DNA of 64,000 bases from CAZYSK01 sp964649415 (GCA_964649415.1 CAZYSK010000001.1:1-64000); one strand, 5' to 3'. Positions 41,900 to 51,224 are shown, counted from the first letter of the stretch. The notes: generated by a model not told the origin, from the sequence alone. Numbers and translations are program-made.

Positions 41900-42319
41900 C
41901 TAAGCGGAGGTTTCCTCGCGCTTCACGAACTGGCACTTGATCGGCAGCTTATGGGACGCCAATCGCATCGCCTCGCGTGCCAAATCCTCAGACACACCGC
42001 CCAGCTCAAACATGACGCGCCCTGGCTTCACAACCGCCACCCAATGATCTACTGCACCCTTGCCCTTGCCCATACGCGTCTCGGCCGGCTTGGCCGTAAC
42101 AGGCTTGTCAGGGAAAATCCGTACCCAATACTTCCCCCGCCGTCGCACGAAACGCACGATAGCTCGCCGGGCCGCCTCAATCTGCCGAGACGTGATCCAC
42201 GCCGGCTCCAGGGCCTGCAAACCATAGTCTCCGAACACGACATCCACGCCGCGCGTTGCCTTGCCCTTCATGCGACCGCGCATCTGTTTGCGATACTTCA
42301 CTCGCTTTGGCATCAACAT
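41900..42319 (-). CDS. rplP: 50S ribosomal protein L16
   Basis: 139 residues. MLMPKRVKYRKQMRGRMKGK, IEAARRAIVRFVRRRGKYWV, RIFPDKPVTAKPAETRMGKG and KGAVDHWVAVVKPGRVMFEL are all present. It organises the A-site tRNA region of the 50S. SD GAGGGAG seven bases before the first ATG; a second ATG two codons on is possible. Confidence 0.98.
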   Translation of the reverse strand: MLMPKRVKYRKQMRGRMKGKATRGVDVVFGDYGLQALEPAWITSRQIEAARRAIVRFVRRRGKYWVRIFPDKPVTAKPAETRMGKGKGAVDHWVAVVKPGRVMFELGGVSEDLAREAMRLASHKLPIKCQFVKREETSA

Positions 42320-42359
42320 CGCCCAACTCCCTCTTCAACGAATCCGAACATCCACCCAT

Positions 42360-43022
42360 CTAAACGACGAGCGCCTGCTCCTGCACCTTCGGCTCAGGCA
42401 ACACCTCACCCTTGTAGATCCAAACCTTCACCCCAATGCGGCCGTAGGTGGTGTTCGCCTCGTCCTGGGCGTAGTCAATATCAGCACGTAAAGTCTGCAA
42501 GGGGACACGCCCTTCACGCTGCCAGGCCTGACGCGCCATCTCGGCACCGTGCAGACGGCCTTTACACATCACTTTGATCCCCTCTGCACCGGCGTTAACC
42601 GCCGAACGCACAGCGCGCTTCATCGCCCGGCTATGAGAAATCCGTCGCTCCAACTGGGAAACGATGTTCTCAGCTACCAGCTTGGCATCAACCTCGGGTT
42701 GCCCCACTTCCTGCACATCCACGGAGACTCGCTTGCCCGTTATGCCCTCCAACGCCTGGCGCAGTGCCTTGACAGCAGAGCCCTTGCGCCCAATGACAAT
42801 GCCGGGCCTCGCCGTCCAGACAGTCACCGCAACCTGGTTCGGAAAACGCTCAATCTCAACACGAGAAACACCTGCGCGATCCAAGGTATCCGCGATATAG
42901 CGCCGAATTCTTAAGTCCTCATGCAACAGATCAACGTAGTCGCCGCCCTCTGCATACCAACGTGCCTTCCAATCTCGGATCACGCCAAGCCTGAAACCAT
43001 AAGGATGTACCTTGCGTCCCAA
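42360..43022 (-). CDS. rpsC: 30S ribosomal protein S3
   Basis: 220 residues. The N-terminal KH domain contains the GxxG loop in RPGIVIGRKGSAVKALRQAL; the C-terminal domain contains AEMARQAWQREGRVPLQTLR and ADIDYAQDEANTTYGRIGVK. It forms part of the mRNA entry helicase. TTG start with SD AGGAGGAGTGAT. Confidence 0.98.
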   Translation of the reverse strand: MGRKVHPYGFRLGVIRDWKARWYAEGGDYVDLLHEDLRIRRYIADTLDRAGVSRVEIERFPNQVAVTVWTARPGIVIGRKGSAVKALRQALEGITGKRVSVDVQEVGQPEVDAKLVAENIVSQLERRISHSRAMKRAVRSAVNAGAEGIKVMCKGRLHGAEMARQAWQREGRVPLQTLRADIDYAQDEANTTYGRIGVKVWIYKGEVLPEPKVQEQALVV

Positions 43023-43060
43023 ATCACTCCTCCTGAGAGCAATCTGAAGCTAACCCGCTT

Positions 43061-43429
43061 CTAATCATAATCCGGCGTTCTCTCCTCAAGCACGACCGAG
43101 ATGTGCGAGGAGCGCTTGCGGATCGGTCGCCAACGACCGCGCCCACCAAAGCGTCGCCGCCAGCCCTTCCCAGGCATCACGCCCGGCCCCTCATCGGCTG
43201 CGATGCGTGCCACATACAGATCGTCCCGCGGCACTCCAAGATTCTCCTCCGCGTTCGCGACAGCGGAGCGGATCAGCTTCCACACAGGACGGGCCGCCGC
43301 ATGGGGCAAGAAGCTAAGCACCTCCAATGCCTCATCCGCATCCAACCCTCGTACCTGGTCAACCACCCGCCGAACTTTGCGTGCCGATATCGGCACGTGC
43401 TTCACCCGGGCCGTAACTTCCGTCCCCAT
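43061..43429 (-). CDS. rplV: 50S ribosomal protein L22
   Basis: 122 residues. HVPISARKVRRVVDQVRGLD and the tunnel-lining beta hairpin MPGKGWRRRFGGRGRWRPIR (end RKRSSHISVVLEE) are visible. The hairpin tip reaches the exit tunnel constriction, where changes affect macrolide action. SD GGAGGACAGGGT before ATG. Confidence 0.98.
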   Translation of the reverse strand: MGTEVTARVKHVPISARKVRRVVDQVRGLDADEALEVLSFLPHAAARPVWKLIRSAVANAEENLGVPRDDLYVARIAADEGPGVMPGKGWRRRFGGRGRWRPIRKRSSHISVVLEERTPDYD

Positions 43430-43444
43430 ACCCTGTCCTCCTGG

Positions 43445-43735
43445 CTAGACCCTCACCCGGCCCTTTCGCTCCCTGACAATGTGCCCTCGGAAGGTACGGG
43501 TGGGAGCAAACTCGCCCAGTTTATGGCCCACCATGTCCTCGGTGATGTAAATCGGCACATGCCGTCGGCCATCGTGAACGGCAATCGTATGCCCAATCAT
43601 ATGCGGGAAAATCGTTGAAGCCCGAGACCAAGTACGGATCAGCCGCTTTTCCCCCATCTGATTCAGCTGCTCAATCTTTCGCAACAACTTCGCATCTACA
43701 TATGGAATCGGTCTCTTCAATGGTGATCGTGACAT
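43445..43735 (-). CDS. rpsS: 30S ribosomal protein S19
   Basis: 96 residues. RSPLKRPIPYVDAKLLRKIE, TWSRASTIFPHMIGHTIAVH and VGHKLGEFAPTRTFRGHIVR are the standard blocks. Located in the 30S head with S13. Slightly longer N-terminal helix than in E. coli. Confidence 0.98.
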   Translation of the reverse strand: MSRSPLKRPIPYVDAKLLRKIEQLNQMGEKRLIRTWSRASTIFPHMIGHTIAVHDGRRHVPIYITEDMVGHKLGEFAPTRTFRGHIVRERKGRVRV

Positions 43736-43790
43736 GATCTACCTCCCACTATCAACGGACGTCCGCGCCCGCGATGCCTGCACTCGCTGC

Positions 43791-44627
43791 CTACCGGCGC
43801 CTCTTGCCTCGCCGCCGCACAATGTACTTGTCGGTAGCCTTGTTGCGCCGTGTCTTCTTGCCCAGCGTCTTCTTCCCCCAAGGTGACTTTGGGCTCGGCA
43901 TACCGATCGGTGACCGGCCCTCCCCACCGCCGTGGGGATGGTCACGAGGTGTCATAGCCGAGCCACGCACCGCCGGGCGCCAGCCCAGCCAGCGCTTTCG
44001 TCCAGCCTTGCCCAGCTTGATGTTCCCGTGGTCGACGTTGCCCACCTGACCCACAGTGGCCATACACTCCTTGCGTACCAATCGCATTTCACCACTAGGA
44101 AGCCGCAACGTCACGTAGTCTCCCTCTTTGGCAAGCACCTGCGCCGAGGTACCAGCGGAGCGCACCATCTGCCCACCTCGCCCTGGATACAACTCGATGT
44201 TGTGGACGAGCGTGCCAAGCGGAATGCGCACCAGAGGCAACGCGTTCCCCGCCCGGATCTCCGCAGCGTCGCCGCTCATCACCGTGTCACCAACCTGCAG
44301 CCCCAGCGGCGCGATGATGTATCGTTTCTCGCCGTCAGCGTAGACCAACAGTGCAATGCGGGCTGAACGGTTGGGATCGTACTCAATGCTTCTCACCCGC
44401 GCCGGAACGTCGACTTTGTCACGATTGAAATCAACCAGCCGGTATTGCCGTTTGTGCCCCCCACCTCGATGGCGCACAGTGATGCGGCCGTACGCGTTGC
44501 GACCCGAGCGCTTGCGCAACGGACGCAGCAAACTACGCTCCGGCTCAACACGCGTAATCTCATCAAAGGCCGCACCGGTCATCCCGCGCCGGCCAGGTGA
44601 GGTGGGTTTGTACACCTTTACCGCCAT
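43791..44627 (-). CDS. rplB: 50S ribosomal protein L2
   Basis: 278 residues. RNAYGRITVRHRGGGHKRQY, the SH3-like core, and the C-terminal RGSAMTPRDHPHGGGEGRSP with the His implicated in peptidyl transferase function are intact. One of the most conserved 50S proteins, at the subunit interface. One base separates it from the rplW stop, so the two genes are coupled. Confidence 0.98.
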   Translation of the reverse strand: MAVKVYKPTSPGRRGMTGAAFDEITRVEPERSLLRPLRKRSGRNAYGRITVRHRGGGHKRQYRLVDFNRDKVDVPARVRSIEYDPNRSARIALLVYADGEKRYIIAPLGLQVGDTVMSGDAAEIRAGNALPLVRIPLGTLVHNIELYPGRGGQMVRSAGTSAQVLAKEGDYVTLRLPSGEMRLVRKECMATVGQVGNVDHGNIKLGKAGRKRWLGWRPAVRGSAMTPRDHPHGGGEGRSPIGMPSPKSPWGKKTLGKKTRRNKATDKYIVRRRGKRRR

Positions 44628-44628
44628 G

Positions 44629-44922
44629 CTATACCCCTTCGAATACTTCCAGCCGCTGACCTGGCGCGACTCTCACCACAGCCTTCTTCCACGGCGGACG
44701 GCGCACCATCCGGCGGCGTCCATGCCGTCTGCTCGCCTTGGCTGGCACATTGATCACATTGACCGCCACAATGCCTACTCCGTAGATGGCCTCAAGCGCT
44801 CGCTTCACCTCGATCTTGTTCGCACGGCGGTCTACCTCGAACGTGTACTGCCCCAACTCAGAGGCCTGATATCGCGTTTTCTCCGTATCAACTGGTTGGA
44901 TGATCACTTTGTACGGATTCAT
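44629..44922 (-). CDS. rplW: 50S ribosomal protein L23
   Basis: 97 residues. VIIQPVDTEKTRYQASELGQ, YTFEVDRRANKIEVKRALEA and YGVGIVAVNVINVPAKASRR are diagnostic. It lies at the tunnel exit and docks trigger factor and SRP. Seven bases upstream is rplD. Confidence 0.97.
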   Translation of the reverse strand: MNPYKVIIQPVDTEKTRYQASELGQYTFEVDRRANKIEVKRALEAIYGVGIVAVNVINVPAKASRRHGRRRMVRRPPWKKAVVRVAPGQRLEVFEGV

Positions 44923-44929
44923 CGTTCAC

Positions 44930-45550
44930 CTACCTCAGAATACTCTCAACCACCTGCAGCGCGCCCAACGGCATCAACACACGATCGTATCCCAGCAAGT
45001 CACGCACATTCAGGTAACTCGCTCGCAGCGTCTTGACCTGCGGCAGATTGCGCGCCGACTTCTCTACCGGCTCGTTCCTCTCGGGGAGCAAAATCAGCAC
45101 CCCTTGATCTAAGCCCAGGTCGCTCAAGATGGACACCATCTCTTTGGTCTTGGGTGCCTCCATCTCCAGTTCGTCCACCACGACGATCTGGTTCTCGGCT
45201 GCCTTTGCCGACAATGCCGACCGCAACGCAGCGTGCCGCATCTTGCGTGGCATCTTCTTGGAATAGTCGCGGGGCTTCGGCCCGTGAGCGATGCCGCCAC
45301 CGACAAACAAGTTGGCGTTGCGGCTGCCGTGACGCGCCCGGCCTGTACCCTTCTGTCGATACCACTTGGCCTTGGTGCGGTTGATCTCGCCACGTGACTT
45401 CGTCCGGTGCGTGCCCTGGCGAACATTGGCTAACTGGCGCACCAATGCTTGATGCATAAGCGGCACGTTGACAGGGGTTTCAAAGATGTCAGAGCGCAAC
45501 TCGACCTCGCCGACTTCCTCCCCACTGGTGTTGTAAACCTGTACAACCAT
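44930..45550 (-). CDS. rplD: 50S ribosomal protein L4
   Basis: 206 residues from ATG 45550 with SD GAGGAG. The long tunnel-reaching loop is GTHRTKSRGEINRTKAKWYR followed by QKGTGRARHGSRNANLFVGG. The C-terminal globular domain ends PLGALQVVESILR. In E. coli it represses the S10 operon; no homologous leader was recognised here. Confidence 0.97.
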   Translation of the reverse strand: MVVQVYNTSGEEVGEVELRSDIFETPVNVPLMHQALVRQLANVRQGTHRTKSRGEINRTKAKWYRQKGTGRARHGSRNANLFVGGGIAHGPKPRDYSKKMPRKMRHAALRSALSAKAAENQIVVVDELEMEAPKTKEMVSILSDLGLDQGVLILLPERNEPVEKSARNLPQVKTLRASYLNVRDLLGYDRVLMPLGALQVVESILR

Positions 45551-45565
45551 TGCTCTCCTCAAAAG

Positions 45566-46219
45566 CTATTCGCCCCGTCGCCGCGCCAGCTCTGCCGACT
45601 TGCGGGCGACCTTGACTAACAGCAGCCCGCCCTTGGCACCAGGCACACTCCCGCGCACGGCCAGCAGATTCCTCTCCGGGTCTACCAATTCCACACGCAG
45701 GTTCTGGGCTGTCACGCGCGCGCCGCCCATACGCCCGGGCATGCGCTTCCCCTTCCACACGCGACCAGGATAGGCACAGGCACCGATGGAACCAGGCGCA
45801 CGCTGCCGGTCTGACTGACCGTGCGTCTTCGGCCCACCACCAAAACCATAGCGCTTGACCACCCCAGCGAAGCCACGCCCTTTGGAGACACCGACCACAT
45901 CAACCTGGTCACCGACCTCAAAGACATCAACGATGACACGTTGTCCCTCTTCGAGCTCTTCTTCGCGCAGGGCAAACTCTCGCAGGTGCCGCAAGGCGGG
46001 CACCGCATTCTGTGTCAAGTGCCCTCGCTCGCCACCGCTCAGCCGCTGCAGCTTGACCTCTTCAAAGCCAAGTTGAACAGCCTCATATCCGTCCCGCTCA
46101 CGCGTCCTGATCTGGGTCACGTAGTTTGGCCCAGCCTCAATGACCGTCACGGGGACAGCCTCGCCGTGGTCGTTAAATATCTGTGTCATTCCGACTTTCT
46201 TACCCAGGATTGCTTTCAC
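45566..46219 (-). CDS. rplC: 50S ribosomal protein L3
   Basis: 217 residues. KAILGKKVGMTQIFNDHGEA opens the protein; the extension HGQSDRQRAPGSIGACAYPG plus RVWKGKRMPGRMGGARVTAQ reaches the peptidyl transferase centre and carries the PrmB glutamine-methylation region. GTG start chosen for SD GGGAGGT; the frame is open to 46333 without natural composition. The 226-base gap upstream to rpsJ is unusually wide for this gene pair and holds only a weak hairpin at 46398-46419. Confidence 0.97.
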   Translation of the reverse strand: MKAILGKKVGMTQIFNDHGEAVPVTVIEAGPNYVTQIRTRERDGYEAVQLGFEEVKLQRLSGGERGHLTQNAVPALRHLREFALREEELEEGQRVIVDVFEVGDQVDVVGVSKGRGFAGVVKRYGFGGGPKTHGQSDRQRAPGSIGACAYPGRVWKGKRMPGRMGGARVTAQNLRVELVDPERNLLAVRGSVPGAKGGLLLVKVARKSAELARRRGE

Positions 46220-46445
46220 ACCACCACCTCCCGTGGGGGAACATGACCTGGCACCGATACCGGATACCCTTGAATGCAGTCTGTCCACTTCATCGGGCGC
46301 CGCTGTTCTGTGCCCAGCCCTAGGCCTTCCCATCGCGTGTGAGCACTACGGGACGCCCTGCCCACATGTTAGCCCCACGTCGGAAGGGAAAATGCGGGGG
46401 GAGAACGCGCTCTCTCCCCTCATATTCACTCACCTATGGAAACAG

Positions 46446-46754
46446 CTACAGCTTGATCTCTATGTCTACACCAGCCGGCAGATTCAACCGCATCAAGGAA
46501 TCAATCGTCTTGTTATCCGGCTCGATAACGTCAATCAGTCGCTTGTGGGTGCGGATTTCGAAATGCTCGTGCGAATCCTTGTCAATGAATGTCGAGCGGC
46601 GAACGGTAAAGCGCTCGATCTTGGTCGGCAAGGGTACAGGTCCCACCACGGTGGCACCTGTACGCTCCGCCGTCTCCACAATGCGCTTGGCCGATTCATC
46701 AAGTACGCGGTGATCGTAAGCCTTCAATCGGATGCGGATTCTCTGCTTGGCCAT
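46446..46754 (-). CDS. rpsJ: 30S ribosomal protein S10
   Basis: 102 residues. RIRIRLKAYDHRVLDESAKR, TGATVVGPVPLPTKIERFTV and SHEHFEIRTHKRLIDVIEPD are the family blocks. Beyond the ribosome, S10 joins NusB in antitermination. It follows tuf by 10 bases, the ancestral str-S10 junction. Confidence 0.98.
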   Translation of the reverse strand: MAKQRIRIRLKAYDHRVLDESAKRIVETAERTGATVVGPVPLPTKIERFTVRRSTFIDKDSHEHFEIRTHKRLIDVIEPDNKTIDSLMRLNLPAGVDIEIKL

Positions 46755-46764
46755 ACTCCGTCAC

Positions 46765-47982
46765 CTAGTCCAAGATCTTCGTGACAACACCCGCGCCGAC
46801 AGTCAACCCACCCTCGCGGACAGCGAAACGGGACCCTTCCTCGATGGCCACCGGTTCGATCAGATTCACCTCCAAGTTGGTCCTGTCGCCCGGCATAACC
46901 ATCTCGACCCCCTCCAGCAGGCGGATCTCGCCTGTGATGTCCATCGTGCGAATGTAGAACTGCGGACGGTAACCGGTGAAGAACGCCTTGTGGCGACCAC
47001 CCTCTTCCCTCTGCAGCACATAGACCTCGCTCATGAAGTGCCGATGAGACTGTATGGTGCCGGGAATGGCGATAACCTGACCACGCTGAACGCCTTCGCG
47101 GTCTATGCCTCGGAGCAACAACCCAGCGTTGTCGCCAGCCATCACTTTGTCCAGCTTCTTGCGGAACATCTCCATGTCTGTGACAACGGTCTTGGTGGGC
47201 AGATCCTGAAGACCGACGATCTCCACTTCAGTCATCGGCACCATCACACCCCGGTCAACGCGGCCGGTTACGACCGTACCACGCCCCTTGATCGAGAAGA
47301 CGTCCTCAACATACATCAAAAACGGCTTATCCTCATCACGCACCGGCATAGGGATGTAGTCGTCAATCACACGCATGAGTTCCCAGATGCACTCATACTC
47401 GGGTGCGTCTGGATCGGTGCTTTCACCCTGAAGTGCGCCAAGAGCGCTACCACGCACGATCGGCGTCTCGTCGCCAGGGAACCCATACCCGTCCAGCAGT
47501 TCCCGCATCTCGAGCTCGACCAGCTCCAGCAGCTCGGGATCGTCCATCAGGTCCACTTTGTTCAGGAAGACGACGATGGCCGGGACGTTCACCTGGCGAG
47601 CCAGGAGCACGTGCTCCCGCGTCTGCGGCATCGGACCATCCGCGGCTGAAACGACCAAGATCGCTCCATCCATCTGCGCGGCCCCGGTGATCATGTTCTT
47701 GATGTAGTCCCGGTGGCCTGGGCAGTCAATATGAGCGTAGTGCCGGTTGTCTGTCTCATACTCGACATGCGCAATGGCCACGGTCAGGATCTTCGTCGCG
47801 TCGCGCCGGAACATCTTAGCGTCCGCCTTCGCGACTTCGTCGTATGCCTGGTACTGGGCATAACCCTTGAGAGCCAGCACCTTGGTTATGGCTGCGGTCA
47901 AGGTTGTCTTGCCATGGTCAATATGCCCAATAGTACCTACGTTGAGGTGTGGCTTTGCACGTTCAAACTTCTCTTTCGCCAT
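46765..47982 (-). CDS. tuf: Elongation factor Tu with non-canonical switch I
   Basis: 405 residues. Carries aminoacyl-tRNA to the A site. G1 is GHIDHGKT (19-26), G3 is DCPGHRDY (86-93, the usual Ala replaced by R91; catalytic-site H90 kept), G4 is NKVD, and domains 2-3 are complete through GAGVVTKILD. Switch I differs strikingly: the near-universal ARGITI stretch is replaced by ATKILTV (about 62-68), preceded by EVAKADAKMFRRD in place of the EIDKAPEEK-type segment; only T67 is retained. No frameshift explains this, because the other frames contain stops. It occupies the normal position between fusA and rpsJ. A second tuf may exist elsewhere in the genome. Confidence 0.95.
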   Translation of the reverse strand: MAKEKFERAKPHLNVGTIGHIDHGKTTLTAAITKVLALKGYAQYQAYDEVAKADAKMFRRDATKILTVAIAHVEYETDNRHYAHIDCPGHRDYIKNMITGAAQMDGAILVVSAADGPMPQTREHVLLARQVNVPAIVVFLNKVDLMDDPELLELVELEMRELLDGYGFPGDETPIVRGSALGALQGESTDPDAPEYECIWELMRVIDDYIPMPVRDEDKPFLMYVEDVFSIKGRGTVVTGRVDRGVMVPMTEVEIVGLQDLPTKTVVTDMEMFRKKLDKVMAGDNAGLLLRGIDREGVQRGQVIAIPGTIQSHRHFMSEVYVLQREEGGRHKAFFTGYRPQFYIRTMDITGEIRLLEGVEMVMPGDRTNLEVNLIEPVAIEEGSRFAVREGGLTVGAGVVTKILD

Positions 47983-48073
47983 GTCTCACTCACTCCTTTC
48001 GGATGATGCGCGACCAGTAGAGCGAGCAGAGATGCTCGCGATCCGACAGGATTGTGGTCGCCTCTTTGCTATT

Positions 48074-50152
48074 CTACCAGCCTCCACCATGTGTGATGGC
48101 GTCCATCCGCTGGCGATCTACCTCCGCATAACGCTCGAATTCCATTGTGAAATCACCACGTCCCTGCGTCAAGCTACGCAGGTCCGTTGCATACCCAAAC
48201 ATCTTCTCTAGAGGGACAGAGGCGCGCACCGCCTGTATCCCGCCCGCCCGAGACGTCACTTCCCTGATCTCGGCCCCGCGGGCGTTTAAGTCCCCCATCA
48301 CCTCGCCCGTATTCGCCTCCGGGACGACTACCTCCAAATCCATCACCGGTTCCAGCAAGACCGGCTCGGCATCTTCTACCGCCTGATTGAAGGCCAAAGT
48401 GCCTGCCACCTTGAAGGCCAACGCTGAGGACATCTCCTCGCTGAACTCGGCATCAAGCAGCCGGACCTTCACATCCACAAGCTGGTATCCGGCCAGCACG
48501 CCGCTCTCCATCGCCTCGCGGGAGCCCCGCTCCACGGCCTGGACGCACTCGGGGGGCAAGGCCCGCGCCTTCGTGGCATTCTCAAAGAGGAATCCCTCTC
48601 CCACAGGGAGGGGGCCGACCTCCAGCCAAACACGGCCGAAGTGGGCTCTGCCTCCAGTCTGCCGGTCGAAAACGCCCTCGCCTTCGGCCCGCTGCGTGAT
48701 CGTCTCCCGATAGCTGACACGCGGGCGGCTCACACGTCCGCTCACACCGAACTCTCGCAGCAGCCGATCCGTCAGTATCTCAAGGTGCAACTCACCCATT
48801 CCAGAGATGAGCGTCTGCCCGGTGTTCTCGTCTGTCCGCACCACAAAGGTCGGATCTTCCTCGGCCAACCTCTGCAGTCCCTCGGCCAGCCTATCATGGT
48901 CGGCTGCCGTCCTCGGCTCAATCGCCACCCAAATAACCGGCTCAGGGAAAGGGATGGATTCCAGAACAATCGGCCCGTTAGGCGCACACAGGGTCTCACC
49001 GGTGAAGGTGTGCTTCAACCCCACTGTCGCGCCGATGTCTCCCGCGCCCAGTTCCTGGATCTCCTCCCGGCGGTCCGCGAACACCCGAACCAGCTTAGCG
49101 ACGCGCTCTCTGCGACGCTTGGTGGAATTGATCACCCTCGAGCCCACCTTGATCTTCCCAGAGTAGACTCGGAAATAGGCGAGTCGCCCCACGTAGGGAT
49201 CGCTTGCGATCTTGAAGACCAAGGCCGCCAATGGCTCGCCAGGATCTGCCGGACGGGGCTCCACCTTATCGGTGTAAGGGTTGATCCCTTCCACTGGCGG
49301 AACATCTAGGGGTGATGGCAAGAAATCCACAATCGCATCGAGCAGGGGTTGGACACCTTTGTTGCGCAGAGCTGACCCACACAACACCGGATTCAACTGG
49401 CCCGACAGAGTCGCCCGTCGCAACGCGCCGCGCAACTGCTCGGCCGAGATGTCCTGCCCATCCAGATAGAGCATCATCAACTCATCGTCTGTCTCGACGA
49501 TCTGCTCTATGGCCCGCTCCCGCGCCTGGAGCACCACCTCTTCCAACTCAGATGGTATCTCCGTCGACTCCGGCGAAGCACCTAACTCATCTGCCCAGAT
49601 AATGGCGCGCTTCTCCAGAAGATCTACCACGCCTCGGAAGCTAGCTTCGCTGCCAATAGGCCATTGAATAGCTACCGGATTAGCGACCAGCCGCTCACGG
49701 ATTGTCGCGACCGCGTGAGCGAAATCAGCACCCAGCTTATCCATTTTGTTAATGAAGGCGACCAGCGGCACCCCAAAGTTCTGTGCCTGTCGCCACACCG
49801 TCTCCGACTGCGGCTCTACCCCAGCTACCGCATCGAAGACCACAACACCGCCATCAAGAACACGGAGGCTCCGCTGCACTTCTACAGTGAAGTCAATGTG
49901 TCCGGGCGTATCTACAATGTTAACCTGACAATTACGCCAGAAGCACGTCACTGCCGCGGCAGTGATCGTAATACCCCGCTCGCGCTCCTGCACCATCCAG
50001 TCGGTGATCGTCGTCCCATCGTCCACACTTCCCATACGGTGGGTACGACCCGTGTAGAACAGGATACGCTCTGTCGTCGTAGTCTTGCCCGCGTCAATGT
50101 GGGCGATGACACCGATATTTCGAATGCGATCCAACGGGGTAGTTGCGACCAT
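48074..50152 (-). CDS. fusA: Elongation factor G
   Basis: 692 residues, five domains. G1 AHIDAGKTT, switch I ERERGITITAAA, G3 DTPGHIDF and G4 NKMDK are canonical. Domain III contains SGMGELHLEI, domain IV YRETITQRAEGEGVFDRQTG, and domain V the GDLNARGAEI segment. It catalyses translocation and, with RRF, ribosome recycling. Domain IV has FGRVWLEV where most EF-G1 have a GQYGHV-type turn. It follows rpsG with an 86-base gap. Confidence 0.97.
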   Translation of the reverse strand: MVATTPLDRIRNIGVIAHIDAGKTTTTERILFYTGRTHRMGSVDDGTTITDWMVQERERGITITAAAVTCFWRNCQVNIVDTPGHIDFTVEVQRSLRVLDGGVVVFDAVAGVEPQSETVWRQAQNFGVPLVAFINKMDKLGADFAHAVATIRERLVANPVAIQWPIGSEASFRGVVDLLEKRAIIWADELGASPESTEIPSELEEVVLQARERAIEQIVETDDELMMLYLDGQDISAEQLRGALRRATLSGQLNPVLCGSALRNKGVQPLLDAIVDFLPSPLDVPPVEGINPYTDKVEPRPADPGEPLAALVFKIASDPYVGRLAYFRVYSGKIKVGSRVINSTKRRRERVAKLVRVFADRREEIQELGAGDIGATVGLKHTFTGETLCAPNGPIVLESIPFPEPVIWVAIEPRTAADHDRLAEGLQRLAEEDPTFVVRTDENTGQTLISGMGELHLEILTDRLLREFGVSGRVSRPRVSYRETITQRAEGEGVFDRQTGGRAHFGRVWLEVGPLPVGEGFLFENATKARALPPECVQAVERGSREAMESGVLAGYQLVDVKVRLLDAEFSEEMSSALAFKVAGTLAFNQAVEDAEPVLLEPVMDLEVVVPEANTGEVMGDLNARGAEIREVTSRAGGIQAVRASVPLEKMFGYATDLRSLTQGRGDFTMEFERYAEVDRQRMDAITHGGGW

Positions 50153-50238
50153 CGCCTAACCATCCCTAATACCACCCCACTCCCCTAACCGCGAGCATAC
50201 CCTTCCGCCAGCCAGATGAGGAGACAGCAACGAATCAA

Positions 50239-50709
50239 CTACCAGCGATAGTGGGCGAAGGCACGATTGGCCTCAGCCATCCTATGCGTATCTTCTCTCT
50301 TCTTAACTGCAGCACCGGTCCCACGCGCTGCATCCATAAGTTCGTTGGCCAGCTTCTCGGCCATCGATCTGCCAGAGCGATTGTGCGCTGCGGCGAGCAA
50401 CCAGCGCATCGCCAAGGTGACCTGACGGTGCGGTGGTACCTCCATCGGGATCTGGTACGTGGACCCACCCACGCGACGAGGCTTAACCTCGAGCACGGGT
50501 GACACGCTCCTCATCGACTCATCCAGCACCTCAAGCGGGGGCCGCTTCGTCCGTTCCCCCATAATAGCCAGCGCGTCATACATAACCCGCGCCGCCGTGC
50601 TCTTCTTTCCACCCTGCATCAGCTTGTTGATGAACCGAGCCACCAACACGCTGTTGTAGCGGGCCTCAGGTTCAACCTTCCGCCTTGGAGGACGATACCG
50701 TCGGGGCAT
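50239..50709 (-). CDS. rpsG: 30S ribosomal protein S7
   Basis: 156 residues. MPRRYRPPRRKVEPEARYNS, LVARFINKLMQGGKKSTAAR and PMEVPPHRQVTLAMRWLLAA are diagnostic. It starts 30S head assembly and, in E. coli, represses the str operon. The 19-base gap from rpsL indicates one operon. Confidence 0.98.
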   Translation of the reverse strand: MPRRYRPPRRKVEPEARYNSVLVARFINKLMQGGKKSTAARVMYDALAIMGERTKRPPLEVLDESMRSVSPVLEVKPRRVGGSTYQIPMEVPPHRQVTLAMRWLLAAAHNRSGRSMAEKLANELMDAARGTGAAVKKREDTHRMAEANRAFAHYRW

Positions 50710-50728
50710 AGTTTACCTACCTCAGCCT

Positions 50729-51148
50729 CTAGCTCTTGGGACGCTTGGTCCCGTATTTGGAGCGCTGTTGCTCACGACCATCCACACCTGTCGAATCCAG
50801 GGCACCACGAACCACGTGGTAGCGCACACCGGGCAGGTCCTTGACGCGCCCACCGCGCACAAGCACGACCGAGTGCTCCTGAAGCATATGTCCCTCGCCC
50901 GGCACATAGGCGGTCACTTCAATGCCATTGGTTAGCCGCACGCGGGCGATCTTGCGCAGCGCGGAGTTAGGCTTCTTGGGCGTCATCGTGCGCACGTTTG
51001 TGCACACACCGCGCTTCTGCGGAGCCCCACCAGGATGCATGCCGCGTCGCTGCTTGTAGGAATTGAACGTGTACATCAGCGCAGGAGACTTAGACTTGCG
51101 CGTCTTAGGCTTTCTCCCTTTCCGTACCAACTGATTGATAGTGGGCAC
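50729..51148 (-). CDS. rpsL: 30S ribosomal protein S12
   Basis: 139 residues from GTG 51148 with SD GGGAGGTAGAT. TINQLVRKGRKPKTRKSKSP opens it; the decoding loop TPKKPNSALRKIARVRLTNG has the wild-type Lys positions associated with streptomycin sensitivity, and PGVRYHVVRGALDSTGVDGR is the second loop. First gene of the str cluster, following rpoB after a promoter-bearing gap. Confidence 0.98.
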   Translation of the reverse strand: MPTINQLVRKGRKPKTRKSKSPALMYTFNSYKQRRGMHPGGAPQKRGVCTNVRTMTPKKPNSALRKIARVRLTNGIEVTAYVPGEGHMLQEHSVVLVRGGRVKDLPGVRYHVVRGALDSTGVDGREQQRSKYGTKRPKS

Positions 51149-51192
51149 ATCTACCTCCCAGAACTCAGTACTCAACTCAACAGACCAGTAAA

Positions 51193-51222
51193 GAAGGCCA
51201 CCCACCCGTACCGATGGCCTTC
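51193..51222 (-). terminator. Hairpin between rpoB and rpsL
   Basis: An 8-bp stem (GAAGGCCA / TGGCCTTC) with a 14-nt loop is followed on the minus strand by TTTACT. It could partly terminate rpoB transcripts. It begins at about +1 of the candidate str promoter. Confidence 0.4.
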
Positions 51223-51224
51223 AC

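Noticed and set aside
46398..46419. Hairpin in the rpsJ-rplC gap as an S10-type attenuator
   Set aside because: Only a 7-bp stem without a T-run and no similarity to the known S10 leader; too weak to call.
47758..47835. Frameshift pair explaining the odd EF-Tu switch I
   Set aside because: The neighbouring frames do not restore RGITI and contain stops, so the variant appears real in this sequence.
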